From Streptomyces harbinensis (GTDB lineage: Bacteria > Actinomycetota > Actinomycetes > Streptomycetales > Streptomycetaceae): 64,000 nt of DNA. Within the stretch, counting starts at the first letter, position 1; every line of letters starts with the position of its first letter. Of the stretch, positions 1 through 9,817 are shown one piece after another. The DNA lies in contig NZ_FPAB01000001.1 of assembly GCF_900116145.1 (NCBI RefSeq), positions 248,001-312,000 on the forward strand, read 5' to 3'. Under the pieces are notes generated by a model, which saw only the letters and a list, made by a program, of their open reading frames with translations, searched no databases and had not been told where the DNA came from. The position numbers were made by a program, and so were the translations under genes.

Positions 1-496
1 GCTCGTACAACGCCTTCTGCCGCTCCAACCGCTCAGCCACCGCTTCCTGGGTGTCCCGAGGGCTGTCGAAGAGACCGGCGTGCTCCCGGAAGCGGGCAGC
101 GGCGTATTCGGCGGTCTGCAGAAGGCCGGGAACCCAGCACGATTCGAAGGAACGGATGATGGTGGCCGACTCCTCCATCTGCTTCCATGAGCGCTGCACA
201 GCAGCATGTCCCTGGTGCAGTTGGCGACGCCATTCCGCATAACGCCGGTCCAGATCGCGCAGCAGAACAAGAAGTTCGCCGGCTGCCTGCGGTGCACCGC
301 AGGCAGCCGTCCATTCCCGGATGTCGCTCTCGGTGGGCGACTGACGGCCGAGTTGCAGCTTTGACACCTTGCTGGCCGGCCAGCCGAGCCGCCCAGCGAG
401 AGTACGGCCGTCAAGACCGGCCATCTGCCTCAGGGCACGCAGGCGTCCGCCAAGCTCCTGCCTGGCCTCCTGGACGCCTCTGAGCGCCGAACTCAA
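1..496 (-). CDS. XRE-family regulator with DUF5753 domain (3' end outside window)
   Basis: DNA-binding protein of the large Streptomyces class with an N-terminal helix-turn-helix and a C-terminal DUF5753 (Scr1-like) domain, usually paired with a small DUF397 protein. About 165 residues are visible. Residues 10-75 form the HTH ('LAGRLGWPASKVSKLQLGRQ'); residues about 110-130 hold the DUF5753 signature 'VPGLLQTAEYAAARF'. The start is the TTG at 494-496 with GGGAG about 9 nt upstream. The C-terminal part runs off the window. A 12-bp palindrome lies just upstream (515-526). The exact role is unknown; members are often development or antibiotic regulators. Family assignment is secure, start moderately so. 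Confidence 0.85.
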   Translation of the reverse strand, partial: MSSALRGVQEARQELGGRLRALRQMAGLDGRTLAGRLGWPASKVSKLQLGRQSPTESDIREWTAACGAPQAAGELLVLLRDLDRRYAEWRRQLHQGHAAVQRSWKQMEESATIIRSFESCWVPGLLQTAEYAAARFREHAGLFDSPRDTQEAVAERLERQKALYE

Positions 497-514
497 TAGC
501 GTTCTCCCTCAGGT

Positions 515-526
515 GAGAAATTTCTC
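515..526. promoter_or_regulatory. Palindrome upstream of the XRE/DUF5753 gene
   Basis: GAGAAATTTCTC is a perfect 12-bp palindrome 19 nt upstream of the TTG start, AT-rich in a GC-rich setting. It could be an autoregulatory operator. No experimental support is visible. The rest of 497-609 shows no gene. Confidence 0.35.
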
Positions 527-609
527 TGAGTTTCTTCCCCTGCCCAGCGCCTCCAACCCTGCCCCACCACCCGCGCGGAGCACCACGGCGCACCGGGGGC
601 GCACACGAC

Positions 610-635
610 AGCGCCCGGAGGGAACTCCGGGCGCT
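610..635 (-). terminator. Hairpin terminator after mshA-ybjN
   Basis: A perfect 11-bp stem (AGCGCCCGGAG / CTCCGGGCGCT) with a GGAA loop sits 28 nt past the ybjN stop. There is no U-tract, as is common in Streptomyces. Confidence 0.65.
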
Positions 636-662
636 GGGAGGGGGGAACGAGCCGTCGGGGGG

Positions 663-1151
663 TCAGTCCGGGGGGAAGAGGTGGCTGAACGCCGCCAGGT
701 TGTGGGTGGGTTCGCCGCGGGAGACGCGCCAGGCGTGTTCTTTGCGGATGGCCGTCGCGAAGCCCAGTTCCAGCAGGGTGTTGAACGCCCCGTCCGCCGT
801 CTCCAGGACCACGCCCAGCAGGCGGTCCAGTTCGCCGGGGGTCGCCGCCGAGAGGGGGAGGCGGCCGGCCAGGTAGATGTCGCCGTGGGTGTCCAGGGCG
901 TACGCCACCCCGTACAGCCGCGCGTTGCGTTCCAGCAGCCAGCGGTGCACCGCCGCGTGGTTCTCGTCCGGGCGGCGGATCACGAACGCGTTCACCGACA
1001 GCGCGTGCCGGCCAAGACGCAGCGAGCAGGTCGTGGACAGCTTGCGGGTGCCCGGGAGGGTGACCACGTAGTGGCCCGGGTCCGGGCGCTCCCACGTCAC
1101 GCCCAGGTCGTTCAGCGTGTCCTCGACGGTGTGCCCGGTGTCCTCAGCCAT
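663..1151 (-). CDS. YbjN-domain protein (T3SS-chaperone-like fold)
   Basis: 162-residue cytosolic protein of the YbjN family, whose fold resembles type III secretion chaperones; its function in actinomycetes is not established. The fold is recognised from the pattern around '[20 protein letters not shown]' and '[12 protein letters not shown]' in the middle of the protein. There is no signal peptide or membrane segment. The ATG at 1149-1151 lies inside the end of mshA (8-nt overlap), so the gene is translationally coupled to mycothiol biosynthesis, and a terminator follows at 610-635. Family assignment is good; function unknown. Confidence 0.8.
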   Translation of the reverse strand: MAEDTGHTVEDTLNDLGVTWERPDPGHYVVTLPGTRKLSTTCSLRLGRHALSVNAFVIRRPDENHAAVHRWLLERNARLYGVAYALDTHGDIYLAGRLPLSAATPGELDRLLGVVLETADGAFNTLLELGFATAIRKEHAWRVSRGEPTHNLAAFSHLFPPD

Positions 1152-2427
1152 GCGCCGATCGTAGGGCGAACCGGTGGGATTCCGTGGCCGCCCGGTACAC
1201 CGACACCGTGCCGGCCGCCGTCGCCGCCCAGCCGAAGCGGCGGGCGTGCAGCGCCGCCGCCCGGCCCAGCCGGTCGGACAGGCCGGAGTCGGCCGCGAAC
1301 CGGGCCAGCGCGTCCGCGTAGTGCACCGGGTCGTGGCCCTCGATCAGGTAGCCCGTCGCCTCGTCCCGTACGACCACCGGCAGCCCGCCCACCGCCGCCG
1401 CGACCACCGGGGTGCCGCACGCCTGGGCCTCGGCGGCCACCAGGCCGAACGACTCGCTGTAGGACGGCATCACCAGCGCGCTCGCCGCCCGGTACCAGTC
1501 GGCCAGCCGCTCCTGTCCGACCGGCGGGTGGAAGCGGACCAGGCCGGTGAGGCCGAGCCGGTCGGCGAGCCTGCGCAGCCGCTCGGGGCGGGCCAGGCCG
1601 GTGCCGGAGGGGCCGCCCACGACCGGTACGACGAGCCGGCCCGGGTCGGCCAGGGACGGGTCCCGGTCCAGCAGCTCCCGCACCGCGTACAGCAGCAGGT
1701 CCGGGGCCTTCAGCGGCTGGATGCGCCCCACGAACAGCGGGATCAGCGCGTCCTGCGGCAGCCCCAGCCGGGCCCGGGCCGCCGACCGGCCGTCCGCCGG
1801 GCGGAACACGTCCAGGTTGACGCCCGGGTGCACCACCGCCGTCCGCATCGGGTCGGCGTCGTAGTGGCGGACCAGTTCGGCGGCCTCCTCTGCGGTGTTG
1901 GCGATCAGCCGGTCGGCGGCCCGCACGATCTGCGTCTCGCCGATCACCCGCGCCGCCGGCTCCGGGGAGTCCCCGGCCGCCAGGGCGGCGTTCTTCACCT
2001 TCGCCATGGTGTGCATCGCGTGCACCAGCGGCACCCCCCACCGCTCGGCGACCAGCCAGCCCACCTGGCCCGACAGCCAGTAGTGCGAGTGCACGAGATC
2101 GAAGTACCCCGGCCGCTGCCCCGCCCAGATCTGGGTGACCCCGTGCGTGAACGCGCACATCTGGGCCGGCAGCTCCTCCTTGCTCAGCCCCTCGTACGGG
2201 CCCGCGTCCACGTGGCGCACCAGCACCCCGGGCGCCAGCTCGACGGTGGGCGGCAGCCCGCCGGCCGTGGCGCGGGTGAAGATCTCCACCTCGGTGCCCA
2301 GGGCCGCCAGCTGCCTGGACAGTTCGACGATGTAGACGTTCATGCCGCCCGCGTCGCCGGTACCCGGCTGGTGCAGCGGCGAGGTGTGAACGCTCAGCAT
2401 CGCCACCCGGCGCGGTCGGTGCCCCAC
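1144..2427 (-). CDS. mshA: D-inositol-3-phosphate glycosyltransferase (mycothiol step 1)
   Basis: 427-residue GT-B glycosyltransferase (GT4). It transfers GlcNAc from UDP-GlcNAc to 1D-myo-inositol 3-phosphate, the first committed step of mycothiol synthesis in the cytosol. Visible signatures are the N-terminal '[20 protein letters not shown]' acceptor-site loop, 'HSHYWLSG', '[11 protein letters not shown]', '[17 protein letters not shown]', and the donor-site EX7E region '[20 protein letters not shown]'. The GTG start at 2425-2427 has GGAG 5 nt upstream. It overlaps ybjN by 8 nt. The last enzyme of the pathway, mshD, lies 3.8 kb away, with unrelated genes between. Confidence 0.95.
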   Translation of the reverse strand: MGHRPRRVAMLSVHTSPLHQPGTGDAGGMNVYIVELSRQLAALGTEVEIFTRATAGGLPPTVELAPGVLVRHVDAGPYEGLSKEELPAQMCAFTHGVTQIWAGQRPGYFDLVHSHYWLSGQVGWLVAERWGVPLVHAMHTMAKVKNAALAAGDSPEPAARVIGETQIVRAADRLIANTAEEAAELVRHYDADPMRTAVVHPGVNLDVFRPADGRSAARARLGLPQDALIPLFVGRIQPLKAPDLLLYAVRELLDRDPSLADPGRLVVPVVGGPSGTGLARPERLRRLADRLGLTGLVRFHPPVGQERLADWYRAASALVMPSYSESFGLVAAEAQACGTPVVAAAVGGLPVVVRDEATGYLIEGHDPVHYADALARFAADSGLSDRLGRAAALHARRFGWAATAAGTVSVYRAATESHRFALRSAHG

Positions 2428-2539
2428 TGCGTCTCCTGACGGGCCGAGAGCGGAAAGCGGACGTCTCCCCCACACCAGTGTGCCCAACCCTTCCCGCTCG
2501 GCATCCTCCGGGTCGCCGCCGAAACGTACACTCGCCCCT

Positions 2540-3334
2540 ATGCCCGAGGGGACGGTGACCCGGGGGACGACCAACCCCAACCGCTTGCGGCGCATGGACC
2601 GCTGGCTCGGCCATGCGCACGGCACCGCGCTGCGCGGCGCGCCGCCGGCCCCGCTGGCCGTGGACCTGGGGTACGGGGCGGCGCCGTGGACCGCCGTCGA
2701 GCTGCTGGAGCGGCTGCGCCGGGTGCGGCCGGACGTCCGGGTGGCCGGGGTGGAGATCGACCCGGAGCGGGTGGCGGCGGCGCTGCCGTACGAGCGGGGC
2801 GGGCTGTCCTTCGTACGGGGCGGGTTCGAGCTGCCGCTGCCGGGCGGTGAGCGCCCGCTGCTGATCCGGGCCGCGAACGTGCTGCGGCAGTACCCGGAGG
2901 ACCGGGTCCGGGACGTGTGGGAGCGGCTGTGCGGGCGGCTGGCGCCCGGCGGGCTGCTCGTGGAGGGCACCTGCGACGAGCTGGGGCGGCGGCATGTGTG
3001 GGTGGCGCTGGGGCCCGAGGGGCCGCGCACGGTCACCTTCGCGGCCCGGCTCGGCGGGCCCGGCGGGCTCGGCGCCCCGTCCGATCTGGCCGAGCGGCTG
3101 CCCAAGGCGCTCATCCACCGCAATGTGCCGGGCGAGCCCGTGCACCGTTTCCTGCGGGACTTCGACCGGGCCTGGGCCACCGCCGCCCCGTACGCGCCGC
3201 TGGGGGCCCGGCAGCGCTGGGTCGCGGCGGTACGGGCGCTGGCGGCGGCCGGCTGGCCGCTGGCGGACGACGTACGGCGCTGGCGGCAGGGCGAGGTCAC
3301 CGTGCGGTGGGCGGCGCTGGCGCCCCGGGACTGA
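2540..3334 (+). CDS. Class I SAM-dependent methyltransferase-like protein
   Basis: 264-residue protein with a Rossmann methyltransferase core. The glycine-rich SAM loop is '[16 protein letters not shown]' (residues about 38-53), followed by an acidic strand end '[11 protein letters not shown]' and '[14 protein letters not shown]'. The substrate is not predictable. The ATG at 2540 is supported by a TACACT -10 box at 2527-2532, placing the transcription start at or beside the ATG (leaderless). It is divergent from mshA. Longer in-frame starts exist upstream but would run through that promoter. Confidence 0.75.
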   Translation: MPEGTVTRGTTNPNRLRRMDRWLGHAHGTALRGAPPAPLAVDLGYGAAPWTAVELLERLRRVRPDVRVAGVEIDPERVAAALPYERGGLSFVRGGFELPLPGGERPLLIRAANVLRQYPEDRVRDVWERLCGRLAPGGLLVEGTCDELGRRHVWVALGPEGPRTVTFAARLGGPGGLGAPSDLAERLPKALIHRNVPGEPVHRFLRDFDRAWATAAPYAPLGARQRWVAAVRALAAAGWPLADDVRRWRQGEVTVRWAALAPRD

Positions 3335-3337
3335 GCC

Positions 3338-3384
3338 GGCGCGCGGCGGGGCGCGGCGGGCCGGGCAGGCGCGCGGCGGGGCGC
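3338..3384. repeat. 17-bp direct repeat between convergent genes
   Basis: GGCGCGCGGCGGGGCGC occurs at 3338-3354 and again at 3368-3384, in the 54-bp gap between the methyltransferase stop and the NUDIX stop. It is GC-only sequence and may be simple slippage. Confidence 0.5.
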
Positions 3385-3388
3385 CCCG

Positions 3389-3814
3389 CTACCGCACCAG
3401 CTCCGCCAGCGCCGCCTCCAGCAGCGGCCGGTCCTGGGCGTGGGTCAGCTGGGTCCGCGCCTGGCCGGGCGGCAGCCACAGCAGCCGGTCCACCTCGTCG
3501 TTGGGCGAGAACCGGCCGCCGACCGCCTCGCCGGTCCAGTACCTGACCTCCTTGGGCCGGCCCCGCACCAGATAGCGGGCGGTGGGCAGGGGGGCGCCCA
3601 GCACGCAGATCATGCCGGTCTCCTCCAGCACCTCGCGCAGCGCCGCGTCCTCCGGCTCCTCGCCCGGGTGCAGCTTGCCCTTGGGGTGCGACCAGTCGTC
3701 GTACCGGGGGCGGTGCACCAGGGCGACCTCCACCTCGCCGCCCGGGCCCGCCGCGTACCGCCACAGCACGCAGCCGGCCGCCCGTACCGTCTCCTCCTCA
3801 GCTGTTGCCGCCAC
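3389..3814 (-). CDS. NUDIX hydrolase
   Basis: 141-residue NUDIX protein, hydrolysing a nucleoside diphosphate linked to another moiety; the substrate is unknown. The NUDIX box is complete: '[20 protein letters not shown]' followed by TGM, matching GX5EX7REUXEEXGU. The GTG at 3812-3814 has GGAG 5 nt upstream. The start lies within the last 17 nt of ppk, so the two are co-translated, suggesting a link to polyphosphate or (p)ppN metabolism. It is shorter than mycobacterial MutT1, lacking the C-terminal histidine-phosphatase domain. Confidence 0.9.
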   Translation of the reverse strand: MAATAEEETVRAAGCVLWRYAAGPGGEVEVALVHRPRYDDWSHPKGKLHPGEEPEDAALREVLEETGMICVLGAPLPTARYLVRGRPKEVRYWTGEAVGGRFSPNDEVDRLLWLPPGQARTQLTHAQDRPLLEAALAELVR

Positions 3815-6107
3815 GGCGTCTCCTTCGTGCCTCGATCTGCATCTCCTGCACATTGCGCAGCGCCCGGCCGTCCGTGCCGGTCCAGTGCCGGGTCCACGTC
3901 CCGTCCGGGCCCAGGTGCCAGGACGCCGTGGTGTCGGCGGTCCCGGCGGCCAGCAGCCGGGTCAGGGTGGAGCGGTGCGCCGGGTCGGTGACCCGGACCA
4001 GTACCTCGATGCGGCGGTCCAGGTTGCGGTGCATCAGGTCGGCGCTGCCCAGCCACACCTCGCTCTCGCCGCCCGCCGCGAACGCGTACACCCGCGAGTG
4101 CTCCAGGAAGCGGCCCAGCACGCTGCGCACCCGGATGGTCTCCGACAGGCCCGGCACGCCGGGGCGCAGCGCGCAGATGCCGCGCACCCAGATGTCGACC
4201 GGGACGCCCTCCTGCGAGGCGCGGTACAGGGCGTCGATGACGGCCTCGTCCACGATGGCGTTGGTCTTGATCCGGATGGACGCCGGGCGGCCCGCCCGGT
4301 GGTGGGCTATCTCGCGGCCGATGCGGGCCAGCAGCCCGTCGCGCAGGGAGCGCGGGGCGACCAGCAGCCGGCGGTAGGTCTCGCGGCGGGAGTAGCCGGA
4401 GAGCCGGTTGAACAGGTCGGAGAGGTCGGCGCCCACCTCCGCGTCGGAGGTCAGCAGGCCCAGGTCCTCGTACAGCCGGGCGGTCTTGGGGTGGTAGTTG
4501 CCGGTGCCGACGTGCGCGTAGCGGCGCAGTGTCTCGCCCTCCTGCCGCACCACCAGCGACAGTTTGCAGTGCGTCTTGAGGCCCACCAGCCCGTACACCA
4601 CATGGCAGCCGGCCTCCTCCAGCTTGCGCGCCCACTTGATGTTGGCGTGCTCGTCGAAGCGGGCCTTGATCTCCACCAGCACCAGCACCTGCTTGCCGGA
4701 CTCGGCGGCGTCGATGAGGGCGTCGACGATCGGGGAGTCGCCGGAGGTGCGGTAGAGGGTCTGCTTGATGGCCAGCACGCCGGGGTCGGCGGCGGCCTGT
4801 TCGAGGAACGCCTGGACGGAGGTGGAGAACGAGTCGTACGGGTGGTGCAGCAGGACGTCGCGTTCGCGCAGCACGCCGAAGATGTCGGGGGCGGAGGCGG
4901 ACTCGACCTCGGCGAGTTCGCGGTGGGTGCCGGCCACGAACTTGGGGTACTTCAGCTCCGGCCGCTCCAGGGAGGCGATGTCGCCGAGCCCGGTGAGGTC
5001 GAGCGGCCCGGGGAGGGTGTACACCTCCTCCTCGCGGATCTTCAGTTCGCGCACCAGCAGGCTCAGCACGCCCGGGTCGATGGACTCCTCGGCCTCCAGC
5101 CGGACCGGGGGGCCGAAGCGGCGGCGCAGCAGTTCCTTCTCCAGGGCCTGGAGCAGGTTCTCGGTGTCGTCCTCCTCGACCTCCAGGTCCTCGTTGCGGG
5201 TGACGCGGAAGACGTGGTGGGCCAGCACCTCCATGCCGGGGAAGAGTTCCTCCAGGTGGGCGGCGATGACGTCCTCGACGGGGACGAAGCGCTGCGGCGA
5301 GGCTTCGAGGAAACGATCCAGCAGCGGCGGGACCTTCACCCGGGCGAAGTGCTTGTGGCCGGTGGCCGGGTTGCGCACCTCGACGGCCAGGTTGAGGGAG
5401 AGGCCGGAGATGTACGGGAAGGGGTGCGCCGGGTCGACGGCCAGCGGGGTGAGGACGGGGAAGATCCGCTGCCGGAAGAGGGTGAACAGCCGGGTCTGCT
5501 CGGCCTCGGTGAGGTCGGGCCAGCGCAGCAGGTGGATGCCCTCGGCGGCGAGTCCGGGGGCGACGGAGCGCTGGTAGCAGGCGGCCTGCCGCTCCATGAG
5601 TTCGCGGGAGCGGGACCAGATCTCCTGGAGCACCTCGCGCGGCAGCTGGCCGGTGAGCGAGCGGGTGGCGACGCCGGTGGCGATGCGGCGCTTGAGGCCG
5701 GCGACGCGCACCATGAAGAACTCGTCCAGGTTGCTGGCGAAGATGCTGAGGAAGTTGGCGCGTTCCAGCAGCGGGGTGGCGGGGTCCTCGGCCAGTTCGA
5801 GGACGCGTTCGTTGAACGCCAGCCAGCTGCGTTCGCGGTCCAGGAACCGGTCGCCGGGCAGCGGTTCGCCGGCCGGGCCGGCCACGGCGGCCGGGGCGGG
5901 CGCGGGGGCGGTGGCGGGCGGCGTCGCGCCGGGGGGTTCCGCCGCCGGTACGGGGGCGGCCGGGGGCGGCACCGTACGCTCCGGCTCCGGGCCGGACCCC
6001 GGGCCGGACCCCGGCGCGTCGCCGCCCGCCACCGCCGCCGCCTGCGCCGTCGCGGCCGTCTCGGGACCGGCCTGCGCGCCGCGCGCTCCCCGCACTTCAG
6101 GACTCAT
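3798..6107 (-). CDS. ppk: Polyphosphate kinase 1
   Basis: About 769 residues. It reversibly polymerises the gamma-phosphate of ATP into polyphosphate. The conserved body begins near residue 90 with '[20 protein letters not shown]' and '[20 protein letters not shown]'; the catalytic His region is '[20 protein letters not shown]', and '[17 protein letters not shown]' is also typical. Residues 1-88 are an Ala/Pro-rich tail outside the catalytic fold. I chose the ATG at 6105-6107 because GGGAG lies about 9 nt upstream; an ATG at 6116 is too close to it. NUDIX follows with a 17-nt overlap. A PHO-box-like repeat lies upstream, fitting known control of ppk by PhoP in Streptomyces. Confidence 0.95.
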   Translation of the reverse strand: MSPEVRGARGAQAGPETAATAQAAAVAGGDAPGSGPGSGPEPERTVPPPAAPVPAAEPPGATPPATAPAPAPAAVAGPAGEPLPGDRFLDRERSWLAFNERVLELAEDPATPLLERANFLSIFASNLDEFFMVRVAGLKRRIATGVATRSLTGQLPREVLQEIWSRSRELMERQAACYQRSVAPGLAAEGIHLLRWPDLTEAEQTRLFTLFRQRIFPVLTPLAVDPAHPFPYISGLSLNLAVEVRNPATGHKHFARVKVPPLLDRFLEASPQRFVPVEDVIAAHLEELFPGMEVLAHHVFRVTRNEDLEVEEDDTENLLQALEKELLRRRFGPPVRLEAEESIDPGVLSLLVRELKIREEEVYTLPGPLDLTGLGDIASLERPELKYPKFVAGTHRELAEVESASAPDIFGVLRERDVLLHHPYDSFSTSVQAFLEQAAADPGVLAIKQTLYRTSGDSPIVDALIDAAESGKQVLVLVEIKARFDEHANIKWARKLEEAGCHVVYGLVGLKTHCKLSLVVRQEGETLRRYAHVGTGNYHPKTARLYEDLGLLTSDAEVGADLSDLFNRLSGYSRRETYRRLLVAPRSLRDGLLARIGREIAHHRAGRPASIRIKTNAIVDEAVIDALYRASQEGVPVDIWVRGICALRPGVPGLSETIRVRSVLGRFLEHSRVYAFAAGGESEVWLGSADLMHRNLDRRIEVLVRVTDPAHRSTLTRLLAAGTADTTASWHLGPDGTWTRHWTGTDGRALRNVQEMQIEARRRRRGGNS

Positions 6108-6126
6108 ACCGCCCATTCTCCCGCCA

Positions 6127-6159
6127 GGAGTGCGAACGGAGCACGTCAGCGGTGTGACC
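6127..6159 (-). promoter_or_regulatory. Candidate PHO box (PhoP site) upstream of ppk
   Basis: Read on the minus strand, three 11-nt units follow each other: GGTCACACCGC, TGACGTGCTCC, GTTCGCACTCC. The first and third resemble the Streptomyces PHO-box direct repeat unit (GTTCACC-like). The match is imperfect. Confidence 0.35.
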
Positions 6160-6180
6160 GGGAGGTGGCCGGGATGCGGA

Positions 6181-7077
6181 TCAGGTTTCGGTGCGGTACA
6201 TGAGGTCGCGTTCGTGGGTGCGGAAACCGAGCCCCTCGTACACCCGCAGGGCCGCGGTGTTGTCGGCGTCGACGTACAGCATGGCGGTGGGCAGCGCCCG
6301 GTCGGCGGCCAGGTAGCGCAGGCCGATCAGGGTGAGCGCCTTGCCGAGCCCGAGGTTCTGCGCCTCGGGGGCGACGCCCACGACGTAGACCTCGCCCAGG
6401 GACTCGGCGCTGTGCACCTTCGTCCAGTGGAAGCCCAGCAGTTTCTCGCCGCGCACCGCGAGAAAGAACCCGGATGGGTCGAACCAGGGCTCCTTCTTCC
6501 GGGCGTCCAGGTCAATCTGGGTGAGGGCGCCCTGCTCGGGGTGGTGGGCGAACGCCTCCGCGTTGAGCGCCAGCCAGGCGGCGTCGTCCCGTCCCGGCAC
6601 GAAGCTGCGGACCGTCACCCCTTCGGGCAGTACCGGATCGACGTCGCGCAGTCCCCCCAGCGGGCGACGCAGCTGCCGCAGCTCGCGGAAGAGGGTGAGG
6701 CCGAGCACCTGCGCCAGGTGCCGGGCGGCCGGGTGGCCGCCGTGCGCCCACAGCCGCAGCCGGTGGCCCGAGGCGGCCAGCAGGGCGCCGCCGAGCAGCC
6801 GTCCGTGGCCCTGCCCGCGGTGCGCGGGGTGCACCACCAGCTCGGCCGAGGGGGCTTCGACCGGGTCGGTGCCGTCCAGCTGGGCGTAGCCCACCAGTTG
6901 GTCCGCGTGCTGCAGGAGCAGGTGCTTCACCCCGTCCCGCCGGCCGCCGCGCAGCAGCAGCCTGCCCTGTTCCGATACGGCGCTCTGCCCGTCGGTGCGG
7001 GCCGCCGCGTCGATCAGCCGCTCGGTCGCGCGCAGCTGGGGGCCCGTCACCTCGTCGACCACGATGACGTCACTCAT
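6181..7077 (-). CDS. mshD: Mycothiol synthase
   Basis: 298-residue protein with two tandem GNAT domains. It acetylates Cys-GlcN-Ins with acetyl-CoA, the last step of mycothiol synthesis. The C-terminal, active GNAT domain carries '[20 protein letters not shown]' (acetyl-CoA pyrophosphate loop) and '[20 protein letters not shown]'. The N-terminal copy has '[20 protein letters not shown]'. The ATG at 7075-7077 is preceded by TAGAGT on the minus strand (7085-7090), 7 nt away, so the transcript is probably leaderless. It is divergent from the secreted nucleotidase gene. Confidence 0.95.
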   Translation of the reverse strand: MSDVIVVDEVTGPQLRATERLIDAAARTDGQSAVSEQGRLLLRGGRRDGVKHLLLQHADQLVGYAQLDGTDPVEAPSAELVVHPAHRGQGHGRLLGGALLAASGHRLRLWAHGGHPAARHLAQVLGLTLFRELRQLRRPLGGLRDVDPVLPEGVTVRSFVPGRDDAAWLALNAEAFAHHPEQGALTQIDLDARKKEPWFDPSGFFLAVRGEKLLGFHWTKVHSAESLGEVYVVGVAPEAQNLGLGKALTLIGLRYLAADRALPTAMLYVDADNTAALRVYEGLGFRTHERDLMYRTET

Positions 7078-7305
7078 GACGGAGACTCTATGCCCATATC
7101 GCCCGGACCCTTCATCCGCTTGTTACCCGCGGCCCCCTGACACGCTACGCGCGTAGCCGTAGGCTGCCGTCGCACTGTCATGTCATCTCCCGCTGTCCGT
7201 CCCCTGCACTCCCTCGGTCCGCGGCGGCCGTGCCGGGGACCCCGCCGGCCGTCGCCCCCCTTCTCCTTGCTTGTCCCCTGATTCCACGAGAGGCAATCTC
7301 CGCTG

Positions 7306-9129
7306 ATGCGCACCTCGGCCGCCACGCGGCGTTCCCGCAGATTCAGACTGACGGCAGGCGCGGTCACCCTCGCCGCCGCCGGTGCCCTCGCCGTCGGAGT
7401 GCCGGCCGCCCAGGCCGGCCCCGGCAACGGCAACGGCAACGGCAACGGGCCGGGCGCCGGTCACCCCGGGCCCGGTCTCGACCTCCAGATCCTGGCCATC
7501 AACGACCTGCACGGCGCGCTGGAACCCCCGGAGGGCTCCGGCGGCCAGGTCACCCACGAACACGCGGACGGCAGCACCGAGACGCTGACCGCCGGCGGCA
7601 TCGAGTACCTGGCCACCGGGCTGCGCGAGGCCCGCAAGGGCCACCAGCGCTCGGTGACGGTCGCCGCCGGTGACCTGGTCGGCGCCACCCCGCTGCTCTC
7701 CGGTCTCTTCCACGACGAGCCCACCATCGAGGCCCTCAACCAGCTGAAGATGGACGTCGCGGGCGTCGGCAACCACGAGTTCGACGAGGGCTGGGAGGAG
7801 CTGATCCGCCTCCAGGAGGGCGGCTGCCACCCGGTGGACGGCTGCTACGCCGACGACCGCACCTTCGACGGCGCCGACTTCCCCTACCTCGCCGCCAACG
7901 TCGTGCACGAGGACACCGGCGAACCGGTGCTGGCCCCGTACACCGTCCAGAACATCAAGGGCGTCAAGGTCGGGTTCATCGGCGTCACCCTGGAGGGGAC
8001 GGCCGACATCGTCACCCAGGAAGGCATCGAGGGCCTGGAGTTCCTGGACGAGGCCGAGACCATCAACCGCTACACCGCCGAGCTGGCGGCGCAGGGCGTC
8101 AACGCGGTCATCGCGCTGATCCACGAGGGCGGCTACCCGGCCAACCCCGCCTACAACGCCGACTGCGACGCGGGCGCCGACGGCATCTCGGGGCCGATCG
8201 TGGAGATCGCCCGGACCATCGACCCGGGCGTCGACGCGCTGATCACCGGCCACACCCACCAGCCGTACGTGTGCACCATCCCCGACCCGGACGGCAACGA
8301 CCGGCTGGTCACCTCCGCCGCCTCCAACGGCCGGCTGTTCACCGAGCTGACCATGCGCTACGACCCGCGCACCAAGGACATCGTGCGCACCTCCGTCGAG
8401 GGCACCAACCGCGTCGTGCACCGCGACCAGAAGCCGGCCCGGGACCTCACCCGGCTCATCGACTACTGGAACGAGCTGGCCGCCCCGGTCGCGGGCGCTC
8501 CCATCGGCTACATCTCCGAGGACATCCCCGGGCGCGGCGCCGGCACCCCCGAGTTCCCGCTCGGCGACCTGATCGCCGACGCCCAGCTGGCGCACGCCAT
8601 CGAGCTGGAGGGCAGCGCCGACCTGGCGCTGATGAACCCCGGCGGGGTGCGCGCCGACCTGGTGTACGCCGCGAGCGGCGACGAGGGCGACGGCGTCGTG
8701 ACGTACGGCGAGGGCTTCACCGTCCAGCCGTTCTCCAACACCGTCAACCTGCTGTCCCTCACCGGCGAGCAGCTGCTCCAGGTGCTGCGCGAGCAGGTCA
8801 GCGGCCCGAACGCCGCCGCGCCCAAGATCCTCCAGCCCTCCGCCGGGCTCAGCTACACCCTGGACCTCACCCGCTCCGGCGCCGACCGGATCGTGGCGGA
8901 CACCGTCCGGCTGGACGGTGAGCCGATCGAGGACGGGCGCACCTACCGGATCGCGGTCAACTCCTTCCTGGCGGGCGGCGGGGACGGCTTCCCGACCCTG
9001 GCGGAGGGCACGGACCCGCGCGTCGGCAACGACGACATGCGGGTGCTGGCCGACTACCTCCTGGCCCACTCCTCCCCCGAGAACCCGCTGGCCGCGCCGG
9101 CGGCCGACCGGATCACCGTCATCCAGTGA
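7306..9129 (+). CDS. Secreted bifunctional metallophosphatase/5'-nucleotidase
   Basis: 607-residue exported enzyme of the UshA/5'-nucleotidase family, releasing phosphate from nucleotides outside the cell. Residues 1-36 are a Sec signal peptide (Arg-rich start, hydrophobic core, cleavage near 'PAAQAG'). A Gly-Asn tract encoded by four GGCAAC repeats (7423-7446) forms a short linker. Metal-site motifs follow in order: 'AINDLHGAL', 'AAGDLVGATPLLSGL', 'VGNHEFDEGWEE', 'ALIHEGG', 'ITGHTHQPY'. The C-terminal substrate domain includes 'MNPGGVRADLVYA' and 'FSNTVNLLSLTGEQLLQVLR'. The ATG start has GAGAGG about 12 nt upstream. The last 11 nt overlap the convergent PPTase gene. Confidence 0.93.
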   Translation: MRTSAATRRSRRFRLTAGAVTLAAAGALAVGVPAAQAGPGNGNGNGNGPGAGHPGPGLDLQILAINDLHGALEPPEGSGGQVTHEHADGSTETLTAGGIEYLATGLREARKGHQRSVTVAAGDLVGATPLLSGLFHDEPTIEALNQLKMDVAGVGNHEFDEGWEELIRLQEGGCHPVDGCYADDRTFDGADFPYLAANVVHEDTGEPVLAPYTVQNIKGVKVGFIGVTLEGTADIVTQEGIEGLEFLDEAETINRYTAELAAQGVNAVIALIHEGGYPANPAYNADCDAGADGISGPIVEIARTIDPGVDALITGHTHQPYVCTIPDPDGNDRLVTSAASNGRLFTELTMRYDPRTKDIVRTSVEGTNRVVHRDQKPARDLTRLIDYWNELAAPVAGAPIGYISEDIPGRGAGTPEFPLGDLIADAQLAHAIELEGSADLALMNPGGVRADLVYAASGDEGDGVVTYGEGFTVQPFSNTVNLLSLTGEQLLQVLREQVSGPNAAAPKILQPSAGLSYTLDLTRSGADRIVADTVRLDGEPIEDGRTYRIAVNSFLAGGGDGFPTLAEGTDPRVGNDDMRVLADYLLAHSSPENPLAAPAADRITVIQ

Positions 9130-9817
9130 TCCCCCCGGCCGGTACGGGGCGCGGCGCGGGGACGGCGATCGCCGTCACCAGCAGCCCGTCCCGTACCAGC
9201 CACCGGCCGGCGAAGCGCCGGATCGGCACCCCGTCGACCACCGGGCCCGGCACCAGCAGTTCGGCGGTGAACGCCCCGGCGTCCGGGTCGAAGGCGATCC
9301 GCGCCTCCTCGAAGCCCAGCCAGCGGCCGGTCAGCGGGAACCACGCCTTGTAGACGCTCTCCTTGGCGCTGAACAGCAGCCGCTCCCAGCGCACCCGGGG
9401 GTGCGAGGCGGCCAGCTTCGCCAGGTGCTCGCGCTCCCCGGGCAGCGTCACCATCTCCACCACGCCCGGGTCGCGCAGCGCCTCGTGCGGCTCGGCGTCC
9501 ACCCCGAGCGAGGCCAGCCCCCGGCCGGCGGCGGCCACCACGGCGGCCCGGTAGCCGGTGCAGTGCGTCATCGAGCCGATGAACCCCGGCGGCCAGCCCG
9601 GCGCCCCGCGCTCGCCCGGCAGCAACGGCACCCGGGGGCCGCCGATCCGCTCCAGGGCGGTACGGGCGCAGGCCCGCACCGTGGCGAACTCCTGGCGGCG
9701 CTTGGGCACCGCGCGGGCCACCACCGCCGCCTCCTCGGGGAAGAGGTCCGGTGTGCCGTCCGGGTCCCCGAACATCTCGACCGCGCTCACCTCGCGCGGC
9801 AGCAGTTCCGCGATCAC
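9119..9817 (-). CDS. 4'-phosphopantetheinyl transferase (Sfp/EntD type)
   Basis: 232 residues. It transfers phosphopantetheine from CoA to carrier-protein domains of PKS, NRPS or fatty acid synthases. Motifs: 'GFIGSMTHCTGYRAAVV' (P2 region), 'SLGVDAEPHEALRDPG' (Mg-binding D and E) and 'LLFSAKESVYKAWFPLTG' (W/F-S-x-K-E-S-x-Y-K). The GTG at 9815-9817 overlaps the TGA of the upstream phosphoesterase gene in a GTGA, so the pair is coupled. The same pairing of PPTase with a metallophosphoesterase is frequent in Streptomyces, but the carrier-protein partners are not in this window. Confidence 0.92.
   Translation of the reverse strand: MIAELLPREVSAVEMFGDPDGTPDLFPEEAAVVARAVPKRRQEFATVRACARTALERIGGPRVPLLPGERGAPGWPPGFIGSMTHCTGYRAAVVAAAGRGLASLGVDAEPHEALRDPGVVEMVTLPGEREHLAKLAASHPRVRWERLLFSAKESVYKAWFPLTGRWLGFEEARIAFDPDAGAFTAELLVPGPVVDGVPIRRFAGRWLVRDGLLVTAIAVPAPRPVPAGGITG

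Noticed and set aside
3582-6203. 873-codon plus-strand open frame across NUDIX-ppk
   Set aside because: Antisense frame of a high-GC gene; low complexity, no domain, and ppk on the other strand is certain.
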